Origin: Brachycybe producta | Taxonomy: Eukaryota > Arthropoda > Diplopoda > Playtdesmida > Andrognathidae | Direction: 5' to 3' | Length of the DNA stretch: 64,000 nt | Assembly (NCBI GenBank): GCA_036925085.1 | Contig: JAUPFP010000053.1 | Location: 62,001 to 126,000, forward strand | Shown here: in pieces, positions 26,701-41,100 of the stretch | How positions within the stretch are numbered: the first letter of the stretch is position 1 | Layout: each line of letters opens with the position of its first letter | Made by a program: the position numbers and the translations under genes | Notes under the pieces: model-generated | Seen by the model: only the letters and a program-made list of their open reading frames with translations | Database searches by the model: none | What the model was told of the DNA's origin: nothing

Positions 26701-29700
26701 GCTTAGACCCTTCAATGACGCCCACTTTGAACTGTTGTATTTTTTGAAGCATGCAGTGCACACTGGAATTGAAGACATCGCTGCATTCCTGATTGTACAA
26801 GGAATGCAATGCATTTAACAACTCTATTCTACAAAAAATTAGTAAAAATTGTCAAAAAATGACATTCTTTCATGAGTACCCGTGTTGGAAGTTTTTCAAA
26901 AAACGGCAAAAAATGAAATAACTGGTGTAACTTATGAAGCATGCAGTGCACACCGGAATTGAAGACCTCCCTGCATTTCTGAATGTCCTAGAAACGCAAT
27001 GCATCTAACAGCTTCATTCTACGTCCATTAGTTTATTTGAAATGATTTTTAGAATTTACAAATCCATGAGCAAGCTTAGACCCTTCAATGACGCCCACTT
27101 TGAACTGTTGTATTTTTTGAAGCATGCAGTGCACACTGGAATTGAAGACATCACTGCATTCCTGATTGTACAAGGAATGCAATGCATTTAACAGCTCCAT
27201 TCTACAAAAATTAGTAAAAATTGTCAAAAAATAACATTTTTTCATGAGTACCCGTGTTGGAAGTTTTTCAAAAAACGGCAAAAAATGAAATAACTGGTGT
27301 AACTTTTGAAGCATGCAGTGCACACCGGAACTGAAGACCTCCCTGCATTTCTGAATGTCCTAGAAATGCAATGCATCTAACAGCTTCATTCTATGTCCAT
27401 TAGTTCAATTGAAACGATTTTAGAATTTACAAATCCATGAGCAAGCTTAGACCCTTCAATGACGCCCACTTTGAACTGTTGTATTTTTTGAAGCATGCAG
27501 TGCACACTGGAATTGAAGACATCGCTGCATTCCTGATTGTACAAGGAATGCAATGCATTTAACAACTCTATTCTACAAAAAATTAGTAAAAATTGTCAAA
27601 AAATGACATTCTTTCATGAGTACCCGTGTTGGAAGTTTTTCAAAAAACCGTAAAAAATGAAATAACTGGTGTAACTTATGAAGCATGCAATGCAGACCGG
27701 AATTGAAGACCTCCCTGCATTTCTGAATGTAATAGAAATGCAGTGCATCTAACAGCTTCATTCTATGTCCATTAGTTCATTTGAAACGATTTTTAGAATT
27801 TACAAATCCATGAGCCAGCTTAGACCCTTCAATGACGCCCACTTTGAACTGTTGTATTTTTTGAAGCATGCAGTGCACACTGGAATTGAAGACATCGCTG
27901 CATTCCTGATTGTACAAGGAATGCAATGCATTTAACAGCTCCATTCTACAAAAATTAGTAAAAATTGTCAAAAAATGACATTTTTTCATGAGTACCCGTG
28001 TTGGAAGTTTTTCAAAAAACGGCAAAAAATGAAATAACTGGTGTAACTTTTGAAGCATGCAGTGCACACCGGAATTGAAGATCTCCCTGCATTTCTGAAT
28101 GTCCTAGAAATGCAATGCATCTAACAGGTGCATTCTACGTCCATTAGTTCATTTGAAACGATTTTTAGAATTTACAAATTCATGAGCAAGCTTAGACCCT
28201 TCAATGACGCCCACTTTGAACTGTTGTATTTTTTGAAGCATGCAGTGCACACTGGAATTTTAAGACATCGCTGCATTCCTGATTGTACAAGGAATGCAAT
28301 GCATTTAACAACTCTATTCTACAAAAAATTAGTAAAAATTGTCAATAAATGACATTCTTTCATGAGTACCCGTGTTGGAAGTTTTTCAAAAAACGGCAAA
28401 AAATGAAATAACTGGTGTAACTTATGAAGCATGCAGTGCACACCGGAATTGAAGACCTCCCTGCATTTCTGAATGTCCTAGAAACGCAATGCATCTAACA
28501 GCTTCATTCTACGTCCATTAGTTTATTTGAAATGATTTTTAGAATTTACAAATCCATGAGCAAGCTTAGACCCTTCAATGACGCCCACTTTGAACTGTTG
28601 TATTTTTTGAAGCATGCAGTGCACACTGGAATTGAAGACATCACTGCATTCCTGATTGTACAAGGAATGCAATGCATTTAACAGCTCCATTCTACAAAAA
28701 TTAGTAAAAATTGTCAAAAAATAACATTTTTTCATGAGTACCCGTGTTGGAAGTTTTTCAAAAAACGGCAAAAAATGAAATAACTGGTGTAACTTTTGAA
28801 GCATGCAGTGCACACCGGAACTGAAGACCTCCCTGCATTTCTGAATGTCCTAGAAATGCAATGCATCTAACAGCTTCATTCTATGTCCATTAGTTCAATT
28901 GAAACGATTTTAGAATTTACAAATCCATGAGCAAGCTTAGACCCTTCAATGACGCCCACTTTGAACTGTTGTATTTTTTGAAGCATGCAGTGCACACTGG
29001 AATTGAAGACATCGCTGCATTCCTGATTGTACAAGGAATGCAATGCATTTAACAACTCTATTCTACAAAAAATTAGTAAAAATTGTCAAAAAATGACATT
29101 CTTTCATGAGTACCCGTGTTGGAAGTTTTTCAAAAAACCGTAAAAAATGAAATAACTGGTGTAACTTATGAAGCATGCAATGCACACCGGAATTGAAGAC
29201 CTCCCTGCATTTCTGAATGTAATAGAAATGCAGTGCATCTAACAGCTTCATTCTATGTCCATTAGTTCATTTGAAACGATTTTTAGAATTTACAAATCCA
29301 TGAGCCAGCTTAGACCCTTCAATGACGCCCACTTTGAACTGTTGTATTTTTTGAAGCATGCAGTGCACACTGGAATTGAAGACATCGCTGCATTCCTGAT
29401 TGTACAAGGAATGCAATGCATTTAACAGCTCCATTCTACAAAAATTAGTAAAAATTGTCAAAAAATGACATTTTTTCATGAGTACCCGTGTTGGAAGTTT
29501 TTCAAAAAACGGCAAAAAATGAAATAACTGGTGTAACTTTTGAAGCATGCAGTGCACACCGGAATTGAAGATCTCCCTGCATTTCTGAATGTCCTAGAAA
29601 TGCAATGCATCTAACAGGTGCATTCTACGTCCATTAGTTCATTTGAAACGATTTTTAGAATTTACAAATTCATGAGCAAGCTTAGACCCTTCAATGACGC

Positions 29701-30070
29701 CCACTTTGAACTATTGTATTTTTTGAAGCATGCAGTGCACACTGGAATTGAAGACATCACTGCATTCCTGATTGTACAAGGAATGCAATGCATTTAACAA
29801 CTCTATTCTACAAAAAATTAGTAAAAATTGTCAATAAATGACATTCTTTCATGAGTACCCGTGTTGGAAGTTTTTCAAAAAACCGTAAAAAATGAAATAA
29901 CTGGTGTAACTTTTGAAGCATGCAGTGCACACCGGAATTGAAGATCTCCATGCATTTCTGAATGTCCTAGAAATGCAATGCATCTAACAGGTGCATTCTA
30001 CGTCCATTAGTTCATTTGAAACGATTTTTAGAATTTACAAATTCATGAGCAAGCTTAGACCCTTCAATGA
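23740..30070. repeat. Nested satellite duplications with offsets 2610, 2237, 1490 and 3727 bp
   Basis: The rare GAACTGTTGTCTTTTTT variant occurs near 23746 and 26356 (offset 2610). A block with ATTTGAAATGATT, AAATAACATTTT, GGAACTGAAGACC, GAATGTAATAGAAATGC and CATGAGCCAGC occurs three times, from about 24796, 27033 and 28523 (offsets 2237 and 1490). The rare GAACTATTGTATT occurs at 25981 and 29708 (offset 3727). The first block carries one extra dimer near 24400-24780. Confidence 0.87.
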
Positions 30071-30799
30071 CGCCCACTTTGAACTGGTGTAACTTTTGAA
30101 GCATGCAGTGCACACTGGAATTGAAGACATCGCTGCATTCCTGATTGTACAAGGAATGCAATGCATCTAACAGCTCCATTTACAAAAATTAGTAAAAATT
30201 CTCAAAAAATTACATTTTTTCATGAGTACCCGTGTTGGAAGTTTTTCAAAAAACGGCAAAAAATGAAATAATTGGTGTAACTTTTGAAGCATGCAGTGCA
30301 CACCGGAATTGAAGACCTCCCTGCATTTCTGAATGTCCTAGAAATGCAATGCATCTAACAGCTTCATTCTACGTCCTTTAGTTCATTTGAAACGATTTTT
30401 AGAATTTACAAATCCATGAGCAAGCTTAGACCCTTCAATGTCGCCCTCTTTGAACTGTTGTATTTTTTGAAGCATGCAGTGCACACTGGAATTGAAGACA
30501 TTGCTGCATTCCTGATTGTCCAAGGAATGCAATGCAATTAACAGCTTCATTCTACGTCCAATAGTTCATTTGAAACGATTTTTAGAATTTACAAATCCAT
30601 GAGCAAGCTTAGACCCTACAATGACGCCCACTTTGAACTGGTGTAACTTTTGAAGCATGCAGTGCACACTGGAATTGAAGACATCGCTGCATTCCTGATT
30701 GTACAAGGAATGCAATGCATCTAACAGCTCCATTTTACAAAAACTAGTAAAAATTCTCAAAAAATTACATTGTTTCATGAGTACCCGTGTTGGAAGTTT

Positions 30800-32105
30800 T
30801 TCAAAAAATGGCAAAAAATGAAATAACTGGTGTAACTTATGAAGCATGCAGTGCACACCGGAATTGAAGACCTCCCTGCATTTCTGAATGTCCTAGAAAT
30901 GCAATGCATCTAACAGGTTCATTCTACGTCCATTAGTTCATTTGAAACGATTTTTAGAATTTACAAATCCATGAGCAAGCTTAGGCCCTTCAATGACGCC
31001 CGCTTTGAACTGTTGTATTTTTTGAAGCATGCAGTGCACACTGGAATTGAAGACATCGCTGCATTCCTGATTGTACAAGGAATGCAATGCATCTAACAGC
31101 TCTATTCTACAAAAGTTAGTAAAATTTGTCAAAAAATGACATTTTTTCATGAGTACCCGTGTTGGAAGTTTTTAAAAAAACGGCAAAAAATGAAATAACT
31201 GGTGTAACTTTTGAAGCATGCAGTGCACACCGGAATTGAAGACCTCCCTGCATTTCTGAATGTCCTAGAAATGCAATGCATCTAACAGCTTAATTCTACG
31301 TTCATTAGTTCATTTGAAACGATTTTTAGAATTTACAAATCCATGAGCAAGCTTAGACCCTTCAATGACACCCACTTTGAACTGGTGTAACTTTTGAAGC
31401 ATGCAGTGCACACTGGAATTGAAGACATCACTGCATTCCTGATTGTACAAGGAATGCAATGCATCTAACAGCTCCATTCTAAAAAAAATTAGTAAAAATT
31501 GTCAAAAAATGACATTTTTTCATGAGTACCCGTGTTGGAAGTTTTTCAAAAAACGGCAAAAAATGAAATAACTGGTGTAACTTATGAAGCATGCAGTGCA
31601 CACCGGAATTGAAGACCTCCCTGCATTTCTGAATGTCCTAGAAATGCAATGCATCTAACAGGTTCATTCTACGTCCATTAGTTCATTTGAAACGATTTTT
31701 AGAATTTACAAATCCATGAGCAAGCTTAGGCCCTTCAATGACGCCCGCTTTGAACTGTTGTATTTTTTGAAGCATGCAGTGCACACTGGAATTGAAGACA
31801 TCGCTGCATTCCTGATTGTACAAGGAATGCAATGCATCTAACAGCTCTATTCTACAAAAGTTAGTAAAATTTGTCAAAAAATGACATTTTTTCATGAGTA
31901 CCCGTGTTGGAAGTTTTTAAAAAAACGGCAAAAAATGAAATAACTGGTGTAACTTTTGAAGCATGCAGTGCACACCGGAATTGAAGACCTCCCTGCATTT
32001 CTGAATGTCCTAGAAATGCAATGCATCTAACAGCTTAATTCTACGTTCATTAGTTCATTTGAAACGATTTTTAGAATTTACAAATCCATGAGCAAGCTTA
32101 GACCC
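30800..32105. repeat. 745-bp higher-order repeat, about 1.75 copies
   Basis: Private variants TTAGGCCCTTC, GCCCGCTTTG, ACAAAAGTTAGTAAAATTTG and CTTAATTCTACGTTC recur 745 bp apart (for example from 30938 and 31683). Divergence resumes near 32112. Confidence 0.85.
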
Positions 32106-32179
32106 TTCAATGTCGCCCTCTTTGAACTGTTGTATTTTTTGAAGCATGCAGTGCACACTGGAATTGAAGACATTGCTGC

Positions 32180-35100
32180 ATTCGTGATTGTCCAAGGAAT
32201 GCAATGCATCTAACAGCTTCATTCTACGTCCAATAGTTCATTTGAAACGATTTTTAGAATTTACAAATCCATGAGCAAGCTTAGACCCTTCAATGACGCC
32301 CACTTTGAACTGGTGTAACTTTTGAAGCATGCAGTGCACACTGGAATTGAAGACATCGCTGCATTTCTGATTGTACAAGGAATGCAATGCATCTAACAGC
32401 TCCATTTTACAAAAATTAGTAAAAATTGTCAAAAAATGACATTTTTTCATGAGTACCCGTGTTGGAAGTTTTTCAAAAAACGGCAAAAAATGAAATAACT
32501 GGTGTAACTTTTGAAGCATGCAGTGCACACCGGAATTGAAGACCTCCCTGCATTTCTGAATGTCCTAGAAATGCAATGCATCTAACAGCTTCATTTTACG
32601 TCCATTAGTTCATTTGAAACGATTTTTAGAATTTACAAATCCATGAGCAAGCTTAGACCCTTCAATGTCGCCCACTTTGAACTGTTGTATTTTTTGAAGC
32701 ATGCAGTGCACACTGGAAATGAAGACATTGCTGCATTCCTGATTGTCCAAGGAATGCAATGCATCTAACAGCTTCATTCTACATCCAATAGTTCATTTGA
32801 AACGATTTTTAGAATTTACAAATCCATGAGCAAGCTTAGACCCTTCAATGATGCCCACTTTGAACTGGTGTAACTTTTGAAGCATGCAGTGCACACTGGA
32901 ATTGAAGACATCGCTGCATTTCTGATTGTACAAGGAATGCAATGCATCTAACAGCTCCATTTTACAAAAATTAGTAAAAATTGTCAAAAAATGACATTTT
33001 TTCATGAGTACCCGTGTTGGAAGTTTTTCAAAAAACGGCAAACAATGAAATAACTGGTGTAACTTTTGAAGCATGCAGTGCACACCGGAATTGAAGACCT
33101 CCCTGCATTTCTGAATGTCCTAGAAATGCAATGCATCTAACAGCTTCATTCTACGTCCATTAGTTCATTTGAAACGATTTTTAGAATTTACAAATCCATG
33201 AGCAAGCTTAGACCCTTCAATGTCGCCCACTTTGAACTGTTGTATTTTTTGAAGCATGCAGTGCACACTGGAATTGAAGACATTGCTGCATTCCTGATTG
33301 TCCAAGGAATGCAATGCATCTAACAGCTTCATTCTACATCCAATAGTTCATTTGAAACGATTTTTAGAATTTACAAATCCATGAGCAAGCTTAGACCCTT
33401 CAATGATGCCCACTTTGAACTGGTGTAACTTTTGAAGCATGCAGTGCACACTGGAATTGAAGACATCGCTGCATTTCTGATTGTACAAGGAATGCAATGC
33501 ATCTAACAGCTCCATTTTACAAAAATTAGTAAAAATTGTCAAAAAATGACATTTTTTCATGAGTACCCGTGTTGGAAGTTTTTCAAAAAATGGCAAAAAA
33601 TGAAATAACTGGTGTAACTTTTGAAGCATGCAGTGCACACCGGAATTGAAGACCTCCCTGCATTTCTGAATGTCCTAGAAATGCAATGCATCTAACAGCT
33701 TAATTCTACGTTCATTAGTTCATTTGAAACGATTTTTAGAATTTACAAATCCATGAGCAAGCTTAGACCCTTCAATGTCGCCCACTTTGAACTGTTGTAT
33801 TTTTTGAAGCATGCAGTGCACACTGGAATTGAAGACATTGCTGCATTCCTGATTGTCCAAGGAATGCAATGCATCTAACAGCTTCTTTCTACGTCCAATA
33901 GTTCATTTGAAATGATTTTTAGAATTTACAAATCCATGAGCAAGCTTAGACCCTTCAATGACGCCCACTTTGAACTGGTGTAACTTTTGAAGCATTCAGT
34001 GCACACTGGAATTGAAGACATCGCTGCACTCCTGATTGTACAAGGAATGCAATGCATCTAACAGCTCCATTTTACAAAAATTAGTAAAAATTCTCAAAAA
34101 ATTACATTTTTTCATGAGTACCCGTGTTGGAAGTTTTTCAAAAAACGGCAAAAAATGGAATAATTGGTGTAACTTTTGAAGCATGCAGTGCACACCGGAA
34201 TTGAAGACCTCCCTGCATTTCTGAATGTCCTAGAAATGCAATGCATCTAACAGCTTCATTCTACGTCCTTTAGTTCATTTGAAACGATTTTTAGAATTTA
34301 CAAATCCATGAGCAAGCTTAGACCCTTCAATGTCGCCCTCTTTGAACTGTTGTATTTTTTGAAGCATGCAGTGCACACTGGAATTGAAGACATTGCTGCA
34401 TTCCTGATTGTCCAAGGAATGCAATGCAATTAACAGCTTCATTCTACGTCCAATAGTTCATTTGAAACGATTTTTAGAATTTACAAATCCATGAGCAAGC
34501 TTAGACCCTTCAATGACGCCCACTTTGAACTGGTGTAACTTTTGAAGCATGCAGTGCACACTGGAATTGAAGACATCGCTGCATTTCTGATTGTACAAGG
34601 AATGCAATGCATCTAACAGCTCCATTTTACAAAAATTAGTAAAAATTGTCAAAAAATGACATTTTTTCATGAGTACCCGTGTTGGAAGTTTTTCAAAAAA
34701 CGGCAAAAAATGAAATAACTGGTGTAACTTTTGAAGCATGCAGTGCACACCGGAATTGAAGACCTCCCTGCATTTCTGAATGTCCTAGAAATGCAATGCA
34801 TCTAACAGCTTCATTCTACGTCCATTAGTTCATTTGAAACGATTTTTAGAATTTACAAATCCATGAGCAAGCTTAGACCCTTCAATGTCGCCCACTTTGA
34901 ACTGTTGTATTTTTTGAAGCATGCAGTGCACACTGGAATTGAAGACATTGCTGCATTCCTGATTGTCCAAGGAATGCAATGCATCTAACAGCTTCATTCT
35001 ATGTCCAATAGTTCATTTGAAACGATTTTTAGAATTTACAAATCCATGAGCAAGCTTAGACCCTTCAATGACGCCCACTTTGAACTGGTGTAACTTTTGA

Positions 35101-38100
35101 AGCATGCAGTGCACACTGGAATTGAAGACATCGCTGCATTCCTGATTGTACAAGGAATGCAATGCATCTAACAGCTCCATTTTACAAAAATTAGTAAATA
35201 TTGTCAAAAAATGACATTTTTTCATGAGTACCCGTGTTGGAAGTTTTTCCAAAAACGGCAAAAAATGAAATAATTGGTGTATTTTTTGAAGCATGCAGTG
35301 CACACCGGAATTGAAGACCTCCCTGCATTTCTGAATGTCCTAGAAATGCAATGCATCTAACAGCTTCATTCTACGTCCATTAGTTCATTTGAAACGATTT
35401 TTAGAATTTACAAATCCATGAGCAAGCTTAGACCCTTCAATGTCGCCCTCTTTGAACTGTTGTATTTTTTGAAGCATGCAGTGCACACTGGAATTGAAGA
35501 CATTGCTGCATTCCTGATTGTCCAAGGAATGCAATGCATCTAACAGCTTCATTCTACGTCCAATAGTTCATTTGAAACGATTTTTAGAATTTACAAATCC
35601 ATGAGCAAGCTTAGACCCTTCAATGACACCCACTTTGAACTGGTGTAACTTTTGAAGCATGCAGTGCACACTGGAATTGAAGACATCGCTGCATTCCTGA
35701 TTGTACAAGAAATGCAATGCATCTAACAGCTCCATTTTACAAAAATTAGTAAAAATTGTCAAAAAATGACATTTTTTCATGAGTACCCGTGTTGGAGGTT
35801 TTTCAAAAAACGGCAAAAAATGAAATAATTGGTGTAACTTTTGAAGCATGCAGTGCACACCGGAATTGAAGACCTCCCTGCATTTCTGAATGTCCTAGAA
35901 ATGCAATGCATCTAACAGCTTCATTCTACGTCCATTAGTTCATTTGAAACGATTTTTAGAATTTACAAATCCATGAGCAAGCTTAGACCCTTCAATGTCG
36001 CCCTCTTTGAACTGTTGTATTTTTTGAAGCATGCAGTGCACACTGGAATTGAAGACATTGCTGCATTCCTGATTGTCCAAGGATTGCAATGCATCTAACA
36101 GCTTCATTCTACGTCCAATAGTTCATTTGAAACGATTTTTAGAATTTACAAATCCATGAGCAAGCTTAGACCCTTCAATGACGCCCACTTTGAACTGGTG
36201 TAACTTTTGAAGCATGCAGTGCACACTGGAATTGAAGACATCGCTGCATTTCTGATTGTACAAGGAATGCAATGCATCTAACAGCTCCATTTTACAAAAA
36301 TTAGTAAAAATTGTCAAAAAATGACATTTTTTCATGAGTACCCGTGTTGGAAGTTTTTCAAAAAACGGCAAAAAATGAAATAACTGGTGTAACTTTTGAA
36401 GCATGCAGTGCACACCGGAATTGCATTAGACCTCCCTGCATTTCTGAATGTCCTAGAAATGCAATGCATCTAACAGCTTCATTCTACATCCATTAGTTCA
36501 TTTGAAACGATTTTTAGAATTTACAAATCCATGAGCAAGCTTAGACCCTTCAATGACGCCCACTTTGAACTGTTGTATTTTTTGAAGCATGCAGTGCGCA
36601 CTGGAATTGAAGACATCACTACATTCCTGATTGTACAAGGAATGCAATGCATCTAACAGCTCCATTCTAAAAAAAATTAGTAAAAATTGTCAAAACATGA
36701 CATTTTTTCATGAGTACCCATGTTGGAAGTTTTTCAAAAAAACGGCAAAAAATGAATTAACTGGTGTAACTTTTGAAGCATGCAGTGCACACCGGAATTG
36801 AAGACATCCCTGCATTTCTGAATGTCCTAGAAATGCAATGCATCTAACAGGTTCATTCTACGTCCATTAGTTTATTTGAAACGATTTTTAGAATTTACAA
36901 ATTCATGAGCAAGCTTAGACCCTTCAATGACGCCCACTTTGAACTGGTGTAACTTTTGAAGCATGCAGTGCACACTGGAATTGAAGACATCGCTGCATTT
37001 CTGATTGTACAAGGAATGCAATGCATCTAACAGCTCCATTTTACAAAAATTAGTAAAAATTCTCAAAAAATTACACTTTTTCATGAGTACCCGTGTTGGA
37101 AGTTTTTCAAAAAACGGCAAAAAATGAAATAATTGGTGTAACTTTTGAAGCATGCAGTGCACACCGGAATTGAAGACCTCCCTGCATTTCTGAATGTCCT
37201 AGAAATGCAATGCATCTAACAGCTTCATTCTACGTCCTTTAGTTCATTTGAAACGATTTTTAGAATTTACAAATCCATGAGCAAGCTTAGACCCTTCAAT
37301 GTCGCCCTCTTTGAACTGTTGTATTTTTTGAAGCATGCAGTGCACACTGGAATTGAAGACATTGCTGCATTCCTGATTGTCCAAGGAATGCAATGCATCT
37401 AACAGCTTCATTCTACGTCCAATAGTTCATTTGAAACGATTTTTAGAATTTACAAATCAATGAGCAAGCTTAGACCCTTCAATGACGCCCACTTTGAACT
37501 GGTGTAACTTTTGAAGCATGCAGTGCACACTGGAATTGAAGACATCGCTGCATTTCTGATTGTACAAGGAATGCAATGCATCTAACAGCTCCATTTTACA
37601 AAAATTAGTACAAATTGTCAAAAAAATGACATTTTTTCATGAGTACCCGTGTTGGAAGTTTTTCAAAAAACGGCAAAAAATGAAATAACTGGTGTAACTT
37701 TTGAAGCATGCAGTGCACACCGGAATTGAAGACCTCCCTGCATTTCTGAATGTCCTAGAAATGCAATGCATCTAACAGCTTCATTCTACGTCCATTAGTT
37801 CATTTGAAACGATTTTTAGAATTTACAAATCCATGAGCAAGCTTAGACCCTTCAATGTCGCCCACTTTGAACTGTTGTATTTTTTGAAGCATGCAGTGCA
37901 CACTGGAATTGAAGACATTGCTGCATTCCTGATTGTCCAAGGAATGCAATGCATCTAACAGCTTCATTCTATGTCCAATAGTTCATTTGAAACGATTTTT
38001 AGAATTTACAAATCCATGAGCAAGCTTAGACCCTTCAATGACGCCCACTTTGAACTGGTGTAACTTTTGAAGCATGCAGTGCACACTGGAATTGAAGACA

Positions 38101-38180
38101 TCGCTGCATTCCTGATTGTACAAGGAATGCAATGCATCTAACAGCTCCATTTTACAAAAATTAGTAAAAATTGTCAAAAA
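32180..38180. repeat. 555-bp trimeric higher-order repeat, about 11 units
   Basis: Three-monomer units start at 32238, 32793, 33348, 33903, 34458, 35013, 35568 and 36123, spaced exactly 555 bp. After a 749-bp step (one extra dimer-like piece at about 36420-36860) the units continue at 36872, 37427 and 37983. Each unit is chimeric A, then B, then A. The chimeric A has GAACTGGTGTAAC in place of GAACTGTTGTATT, and the third monomer carries AATGTCGCCC. This is the most regular HOR in the window. Confidence 0.92.
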
Positions 38181-41100
38181 ATGACATTTTTTCATGAGTA
38201 CCCGTGTTGGAAGTTTTTCAAAAAACGGCAAAAAAATGAAATAACTGGCGTAACTTTTGAAGCATGCAGTGCACACCGGAATTGCATTAGACCTCCCTGC
38301 ATTTCTGAATGTCCTACAAATGCAATGCGGAACAGCTTCATTCTACGTCCATTAGTTCATTTGAAACGATTTTTAGAATTTACAAATCCATGAGCAAGCT
38401 TAGGCCCTTCAATGCCGCCCAATTTGAACTGTTGTATTTTTTGAAGCATGCAGTGCACACTGGAATTGAAGACCTCCCTGCATTTCTGAATGTCCTAGAA
38501 ATGCAATGCATCTAACAGCTTCATTCTACGTCCATTAGTTCATTTGAAACGATTTTTAGAATTTAGAACTCCATGAGCATGCTTAGACACTTCAATGACG
38601 CCCACTTTGAACTGGTGTAACTTTTGAAGCATGCAGTGCACACTGGAATTGAAGACATCGCTGCATTCCTGATTGTACAAGGAATGCAATGCATCTAACA
38701 GCTCCATTCTACAAAAATTAGTAAAAATTGTCAAAAAATGACATTTTTTCATAAGTACAATTGTTGGAAGTTTTTCAAAAAATGGCAAAAAATGAAAGAA
38801 CTGTTGTATTTTTTGAAGCATGCAGTGCACACTGGAATTGAAGACATCACTGCATTCCTGATTGTCCAAAGAATGCAATGAAAATAACAGCTTCATTCTA
38901 CATCAATTAGTTCATTTGCAATGAATTTTAGAATTTAAAAATCCATGAGCAAGCTTAGACACTTCAATGACACCCACTTTGAACTGGTATAACTTTTGAA
39001 GCATGCAGTGCACACTGGAATTGAAGACATCACTGCATTCCTGATTGTACAAGGAATGCAATGCATCTAACAGCTCCATTCTACAAAAATTAGTAAAAAT
39101 TGTAAAAAAATGACATTTTTTTATGAGTAACCATGTTGGAAGTTTTTCAAAAAACGGCAAAAAATGAATTAACTGGTGTAGCTTTCGAAGCATGCAGTGC
39201 ACACCGAAATTGAAGACCTCCCTGCATTCCTGATTGTCAAAGGAATGCAATGCATCTAACAGCTTCATTCTACGTCCATTAGTTCATTTGAAACGATTTT
39301 TAGAATTTACAAATCCATGAGCAAGCTTAGACCCTTCAATGACGCCCACTTTGAACTGTTGTATTTTTTGAAGCATGCAGTGCACACTGGAATTGAAGAC
39401 ATCGCTGCATTCCTGATTGTACAAGGAATGCAATGCATTTAACAACTCTATTCTACAAAAAATTAGTAAAAATTGTCAAAAAATGACATTCTTTCATGAG
39501 TACCCGTGTTGGAAGTTTTTCAAAAAACGGCAAAAAATGAAATAACTGGCGTAACTTTTGAAGCATGCAGTGCACACCGGAATTGCATTAGACCTCCCTG
39601 CATTTCTGAATGTCCTAGAAATGCAATGCATCTAACAGCTTCATTCTACGTCCATTAGTTCATTTGAAACGATTTTTAGAATTTACAAATCCATGAGCAA
39701 GCTTAGACCCTTCAATGACGCCCACTTTGAACTGTTGTATTTTTTTAAGCATGCAGTGCACACTGGAATTGAAGACATCGCTGCATTCCTGATTGTACAA
39801 GGAATGCAATGCATTTAACAACTCTATTCTTCAAAAAATTAGTAAAAATTGTCAAAAAATGACATTCTTTCATGAGTACCCGTGTTGGAAGTTTTTCAAA
39901 AAACGGCAAAAAATGAAATAACTGGTGTAACTTTTGAAGCATGCAGTGCACACCGTAATTGAAGACCTCCCTGCATTTCTGAATGTCCTACAAATGCAAT
40001 GCAGAACAGCTTCATTCTACGTCCATTAGTTCATTTGAAACGATTTTTAGAATTAACAAATCCATGAGCAAGCTTAGGCCCTTCAATGCCGCCCAATTTG
40101 AACTGTTGTATTTTTTGAAGTATGCAGTGCACACTGGAATTGAAGACCTCCCTGCATTTCTGATTGTCCAAAGAATGCAATGAAAATAACAGCTTCATTA
40201 TACATCAATTAGTTCATTTGTAATGAATTTTAGAATTTACAAATCCATGAGCAAGCTTAGGCACTTCAATGACGCCCACTTTGAACTGGTGTAACTTTTG
40301 AAGCATACAGTGCACACTGGAATTGAAGACATTGCTGCATTCCTGATTGTACAAGGAATGCAATGCATCTAACAGCTCCATTCTAAAAAAAATTAGTAAA
40401 AATTGTCAAAAAATGACATTTCTTCATAAGTACCCGTGTTGGAAGTTTTTCAAAAAACGGCAAAAAATGAAATAACTGGTGTAACTTTTGAAGCATGCAG
40501 TGCACACCGGAGTTGAAGACCTCCCTGCATTTCTGAATGTCCTAGAAATGCAATGCATCTAACAGGTTCATTCTACGTCCATTAGTTCATTTGAAACGAT
40601 TTATAGAATTTACAAATTCATGAGCAAGCTTAGACCCTTCAATGACGCCCACTTTGATCTGGTATATTTTTTGAAGCATGCAGTGCACACCGAAATTGAA
40701 GACCTCCCTGCATTTCTGATTGTCCAAAGAATGCAATGAAAATAAAAGCTTCATTCTACATCAATTAGTTCATTTGCAATGAATTTTAGAATTTACAAAT
40801 CCATGAGCATGCTTAGACACTTCAATGATGCCCACTTTGAACTGGTATATTTTTTGAAGCATGCAGTGCACACTGGAATTGAAGACATCGCTGCATTCCT
40901 GATTGTACAAGGAATGCAATGCATCTAACAGCTTCATTCTATGTCCAATAGTTCATTTGAAACAATTTTTAGAATTTACAAATCCATGAGCATGCTTAGA
41001 CCCTTCAATGACGCCCACTTTGAAGTGTTGTATTTTTTGAAGCATGTAGTGCACACTGGAATTGAAGACATCGCTGCATTCCTGATTGTACAAGGAATGC

